Program-made: the position numbers and the translations under genes
Part shown: positions 61,316 to 64,000 of the stretch, one piece after another
Numbering within the stretch: the stretch's first letter is position 1
How the letters are laid out: every line of letters starts with the position of its first letter
Assembly (NCBI GenBank): GCA_964493385.1
Contig: CAZBNW010000002.1
Span: forward strand, 15,556 to 79,555
Direction: 5' to 3'
DNA: 64,000 nt
Origin: Loki-b32 sp964493385
GTDB taxonomy: Archaea > Asgardarchaeota > Lokiarchaeia > Sigyniarchaeales > SOKP01
Notes under the pieces: model-generated
Database searches by the model: none
What the model saw: the letters and a program-made list of their open reading frames with translations, nothing else
Told to the model about the DNA's origin: nothing

Positions 61316-62317
61316 ATTTCGGAAAATGAACAAAAATCTACAGAAAAATATAACTTTAGTGATTGGACTGTAAAAGAATTAAGGGAATTTGCATCGAAGA
61401 ATAATATTAAAATACCTTCTAAGTCTAAAAAAAAAAATATCATAGATTTACTTCAAGAAGTTGTATCACATCCTGAATTCACAGATAGAACTCAAGAAAT
61501 TGAAGAGGTGGAAGAAGAACTAGTTGCTGGATTTGATGATGAGGAAGACCTTGCTTTATTGAGAAAGGAAAAAATTGAATTAAAATTCTGGCAAAAGCCA
61601 CCATTTTCAAGTCTACTAGATACAGAATTGGCAAAAGAATCAGAAATTGCATTTTACGATTTAGCAAAATTAGTTGATGAATTTTTTGATCAGATGCTCC
61701 ATGAAGAATTGATAAATTATAAGATTTCTGGAATAGCGCTTAAAACTTCTGCAACTTTGCATCATTATAAAATCTCAAGCATAATTAGAGAAGAAGAGCA
61801 AATTCAGAAAAGAGAAGAATTAGAAAGATTCAGACAAAAACATCGTAGAACAATTCCAAAAGCATTACCTCAACCAATTCAACCTAAAATGCAAATAGCC
61901 ACAAAAGAAGAATTATTTGATGCTATGAGATCTGCTATTATAGAGGTTATGCAGAATAAAGAAAAGTTAAAAAGAAGGCGGATGAGAGAAGAAGAACTTA
62001 AACAACAAAGGATCCAAATGAAATCTAAAGCACAACTCCCTAAAGAACTTCTAAAACACATTAGTGGAAGAGAGCAGACAATAGAAGAATTGCATGAATC
62101 ATGGTATAATCGCATAAAAGCGACAATTGATTTAAAAAATGAAGAATCAAGTTTTTTTGATTTAGCAAATATTATTAAAGCTGAAGAAAAAAGTAATATT
62201 GGAAGGAAATTTTCCTTTGTCCGAATGTTTTTAGCCTTAATGTTCCTGTCTACTGGAAATAAATTAACTTTATCTCAAGATGAAGATTTTCAAGATATTT
62301 CAGTCAATATTAGGTAA
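61316..62317 (+). CDS. scpA: ScpA kleisin with N-terminal SAP domain, ATT start
   Basis: Kleisin that bridges the SMC heads. Within the standard-start frame (GTG 61508) the ScpA N-terminal helices (FYDLAKLVDEFFDQMLHEELINYKISGIALKTSATLHHYKI) and C-terminal winged helix (FSFVRMFLALMFLSTGNKLTLSQDEDFQDISVNI) are clear. The same frame is open further upstream to 61310 and encodes DWTVKELREFASKNNIKIPSKSKKKNIIDLLQE, a SAP DNA-binding motif. No ATG/GTG/TTG exists there. GGTGA at 61305-61309 sits 6 nt before ATT 61316, the proposed start (333 aa). A lost ATG frame (ATG 61303) is the alternative. Confidence 0.75.
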   Translation: MSENEQKSTEKYNFSDWTVKELREFASKNNIKIPSKSKKKNIIDLLQEVVSHPEFTDRTQEIEEVEEELVAGFDDEEDLALLRKEKIELKFWQKPPFSSLLDTELAKESEIAFYDLAKLVDEFFDQMLHEELINYKISGIALKTSATLHHYKISSIIREEEQIQKREELERFRQKHRRTIPKALPQPIQPKMQIATKEELFDAMRSAIIEVMQNKEKLKRRRMREEELKQQRIQMKSKAQLPKELLKHISGREQTIEELHESWYNRIKATIDLKNEESSFFDLANIIKAEEKSNIGRKFSFVRMFLALMFLSTGNKLTLSQDEDFQDISVNIR

Positions 62318-62347
62318 AAATTAATTACGCCAAATTTTGAAAATAAT

Positions 62348-63211
62348 ATGAATAAATTTGATGAGGATTTAAAAGAAAATTCAGAGGGAGAACCTGAGGA
62401 GGATATTGAAGAACAATCTGAAGATATCCCTAATGAAGAAGGGGAATCAGAAGAGATTAAAGAAAAGATTCAAGAAATTGAAGAAGTTTCTCTTGACGAA
62501 ATTAGTGAGGAATTACTTGAAGCTGATGATAAAGAGGTGACAATGGAAAAAGTGGATGAGAATATTGATGGCGAATCTTTAGAGAATGAAATAGTAGAAG
62601 AAGTATCATTTGAAGAACAGCTAAGCGATTTTCGTAGAAACTTAATTGAAGCTTCATTATATGCCGCAGGTAGACCTTTAACAATCGAAGAACTAGCGAA
62701 CAAGCTTGAATTTCCCAAAAAAGAGGTAGAAGAATTACTCAATGAGGTAGCATTTGATTATCTGGAACGCTCAACCGCATTAGTTATAGCACAAATAGGA
62801 GATAGATACCAAATGCAGATTAGACCAGAATATACAGAAAAAGTATCTAAATTTGCCAAAGGAGGCGCAATAGCAGAAAGATACCTAAGAACTTTGACGG
62901 TTATTGCATTAAAGCAACCGATTTTAAAGTCAACTGTAATTAAAATAAGAGGGACCGGAGCATACGAGCATGTTAAGTATCTTTTAGATAATGGATTTAT
63001 AGATGCTGTAAAAAAAGGAAGAACTCATGAATTAACGACAACAGATAGATATGCTGATATGTTTGGATTACCAAAAGATAAAACTGAATTAAAACAAGCA
63101 ATGGTTAAACAACTAGGAGTTGAAGAACTTTCCAGTAGTGAGCAACCGGAGGAAAATGAAGATAATTTAACTAGTGAACCGTCGGTTGAGAGTGAAGAAG
63201 AAAAAGATTAA
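62348..63211 (+). CDS. scpB: ScpB segregation protein
   Basis: Partner of SMC and ScpA. Two winged helices are visible: RRNLIEASLYAAGRPLTIEELANKLEFPKKEVEELLNEVAFDY and RYLRTLTVIALKQPILKSTVIKIRGTGAYEHVKYLLDNGFIDAVKKGRTHELTTTDRYADMFGLP. A very acidic N-terminal extension of about 90 residues and an acidic tail are unusual for the family (287 aa against about 180-200) and may contact basic partners. It is 30 bp downstream of scpA. Confidence 0.9.
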   Translation: MNKFDEDLKENSEGEPEEDIEEQSEDIPNEEGESEEIKEKIQEIEEVSLDEISEELLEADDKEVTMEKVDENIDGESLENEIVEEVSFEEQLSDFRRNLIEASLYAAGRPLTIEELANKLEFPKKEVEELLNEVAFDYLERSTALVIAQIGDRYQMQIRPEYTEKVSKFAKGGAIAERYLRTLTVIALKQPILKSTVIKIRGTGAYEHVKYLLDNGFIDAVKKGRTHELTTTDRYADMFGLPKDKTELKQAMVKQLGVEELSSSEQPEENEDNLTSEPSVESEEEKD

Positions 63212-63261
63212 ACTCAAATCTAAAATTCTTATTAAGTTCTTTTAAATCTGGTTTATTTTTT

Positions 63262-64000
63262 TTAGCGTAGGATTTTAAGCTGTTCTCCAAGGATTTTCTT
63301 TTTTTCCTTTAATTGTTCTAGGTTTTCTCGCTCTCTTTGAACTATTTCTGGATTTGCTCGTTTGGCAAAAGGTCCACTCAGTCTTTTTTCGCTTTTTTGT
63401 TTTTGTTCCTCAATTAAATCAATTTGTTTCGAAATACGTTCAATTTCCATTTTTAAATCAATTATTCCTTCTAATGGAAGATATATTACTATACCTTGAA
63501 GGACAATTCGAGCAGAATGTTTAGGTATATCGGCTTCATCAATTTTAAATTGATTTTTATCTATATGGGATAGAACGATAATTTCTGAAGCGTTATTTTC
63601 AATTAATTCTCGTTTATTTCCAGTTTGTATAATTAATGGAATTTTCAAACCAGGTCTCACATTAAACTCCTTTCTTACACGTCGAATTTCATGAATTAAA
63701 GTTGTGATCAAATCAAAATCTTGATCGAGTCTGTTATCTATTAATGATTCGTCTGGTTCAGGCCATTTTGCTATAATTAAAGCAGGTCCTTCTTTTACTA
63801 CTTCTGGTAATGTCTGCCATAAAGCCTCTGTTAAAAAGGGTAAGATGGGATGGAGAAGGCGTAGTGATGTTTCTAAAACGTTAAGTAAAATAGATATTGG
63901 TGTTATTTTATCTGGTTCGGTTTCATCATAAATCCGAATTTTGGTAATTTCGATATACCAATCACAAAACTCATCCCAAAAAAATGTCCGTATTGATCGA
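63262..64000 (-). CDS. valS: Valyl-tRNA synthetase, C-terminal part
   Basis: The frame runs off the right edge. From the edge it reads FFWDEFCDWYIEITKIRIYDE, then LLNVLETSLRLLHPILPFLTEALWQTLPE, the anticodon-binding domain of class I Val/Ile/Leu synthetases. It continues with RRVRKEFNVRPGLKIPLII and the C-terminal coiled coil LEGIIDLKMEIERISKQIDLIEEQKQKSEKRLSGPFAKRANPEIVQRERENLE, which is typical of ValRS. The catalytic domain lies outside the window. It is convergent with scpB. Confidence 0.93.
   Translation of the reverse strand, partial: RSIRTFFWDEFCDWYIEITKIRIYDETEPDKITPISILLNVLETSLRLLHPILPFLTEALWQTLPEVVKEGPALIIAKWPEPDESLIDNRLDQDFDLITTLIHEIRRVRKEFNVRPGLKIPLIIQTGNKRELIENNASEIIVLSHIDKNQFKIDEADIPKHSARIVLQGIVIYLPLEGIIDLKMEIERISKQIDLIEEQKQKSEKRLSGPFAKRANPEIVQRERENLEQLKEKKKILGEQLKILR

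Overview
The window is about 27-30% GC and reads as a piece of an Asgard archaeon, most likely of the Loki/Hel group. The archaeal core is clear: TFB, archaeal-type tRNA-guanine transglycosylase, Trm5, class I LysRS, RNase P Pop5/Rpp30, eL15, ABCE1, a C/D-box sRNA, and tRNAs without encoded CCA. The Asgard flavour comes from a Rag/Gtr-like GTPase with a roadblock-like C-terminus, a free roadblock protein, a longin-winged-helix protein, and several very large helical proteins with no recognisable family. Species-level placement is inference.

Layout. 1-5.3 kb: a cysteine-rich partial gene, then uL3-uL4-uL23 (the cluster stops there), an unknown gene, a 100-N scaffold gap flanked by identical 55-mers, a broken GHMP kinase and a mini zinc-ribbon gene. 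5.4-15 kb: LysRS, ABCE1, small regulators, a Flp-type pilin, HIT, NIF3-like, a left-handed beta-helix protein and TFB. 15-20 kb: an RNA-modification and ribosome-biogenesis block (tRNA-Ile, AK6/Fap7, TgtA, DUF371, Trm5, tRNA-Arg) and a PD-(D/E)XK nuclease. 20-26 kb: two overlapping giant helical genes and a roadblock gene. 26-28 kb: a tryptophan-rich leader ORF, a U-rich attenuator candidate and a palindromic operator in front of trpB2. 28-36 kb: a dolichol-kinase-like protein, PyrI, NFACT/Rqc2, GDPD, membrane and secreted proteins, and RNase P subunits. 36.5-41 kb: a metabolic run (HcyBio sulfurtransferase, VOC, ThDP enzyme, SDR). 41.7-46.6 kb: the most unusual region, described below. 46.6-51 kb: a 1244-residue unknown protein, a DUF2095-like protein and a C/D-box sRNA. 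51-55 kb: longin-winged-helix protein, HAD, nitrilase and Rag-like GTPase. 55-63 kb: a degenerate Orc1/Cdc6, then an SMC-ScpA-ScpB operon with a very long SMC lacking a recognisable hinge and a SAP-kleisin fusion. 63.2 kb to the end: partial ValS.

Main discovery candidate (43.0-46.6 kb). Three near-identical ~90-bp cassettes lie on the minus strand around an operon of a cobalamin-type radical SAM enzyme and an E1/ThiF-like adenylating enzyme. Each cassette is a complete miniature transcription unit. It has a TATA box inside a palindrome, an ATG 24 nt downstream, a 9-codon ORF (MPYSGEIGG, stop), a hairpin and a U-tract. An ultra-short peptide ending in Gly-Gly beside an E1-like enzyme recalls microcin C7 (MccA/MccB) and ThiS/MoaD C-termini, and I propose a new archaeal peptide-modification (RiPP-like) system. 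The E1 gene carries a one-base frameshift in this assembly.

Second candidate: a 16-residue leader ORF with four Trp codons upstream of trpB2, whose last Trp codon sits in a hairpin that precedes U-runs, which suggests translation-coupled attenuation in an archaeon. Several genes (SAP-kleisin, DUF371, roadblock) have no ATG/GTG/TTG start that would include their conserved N-termini, yet have GGTGA/GTGAT-like ribosome-binding sites in front of ATT or ATA codons.
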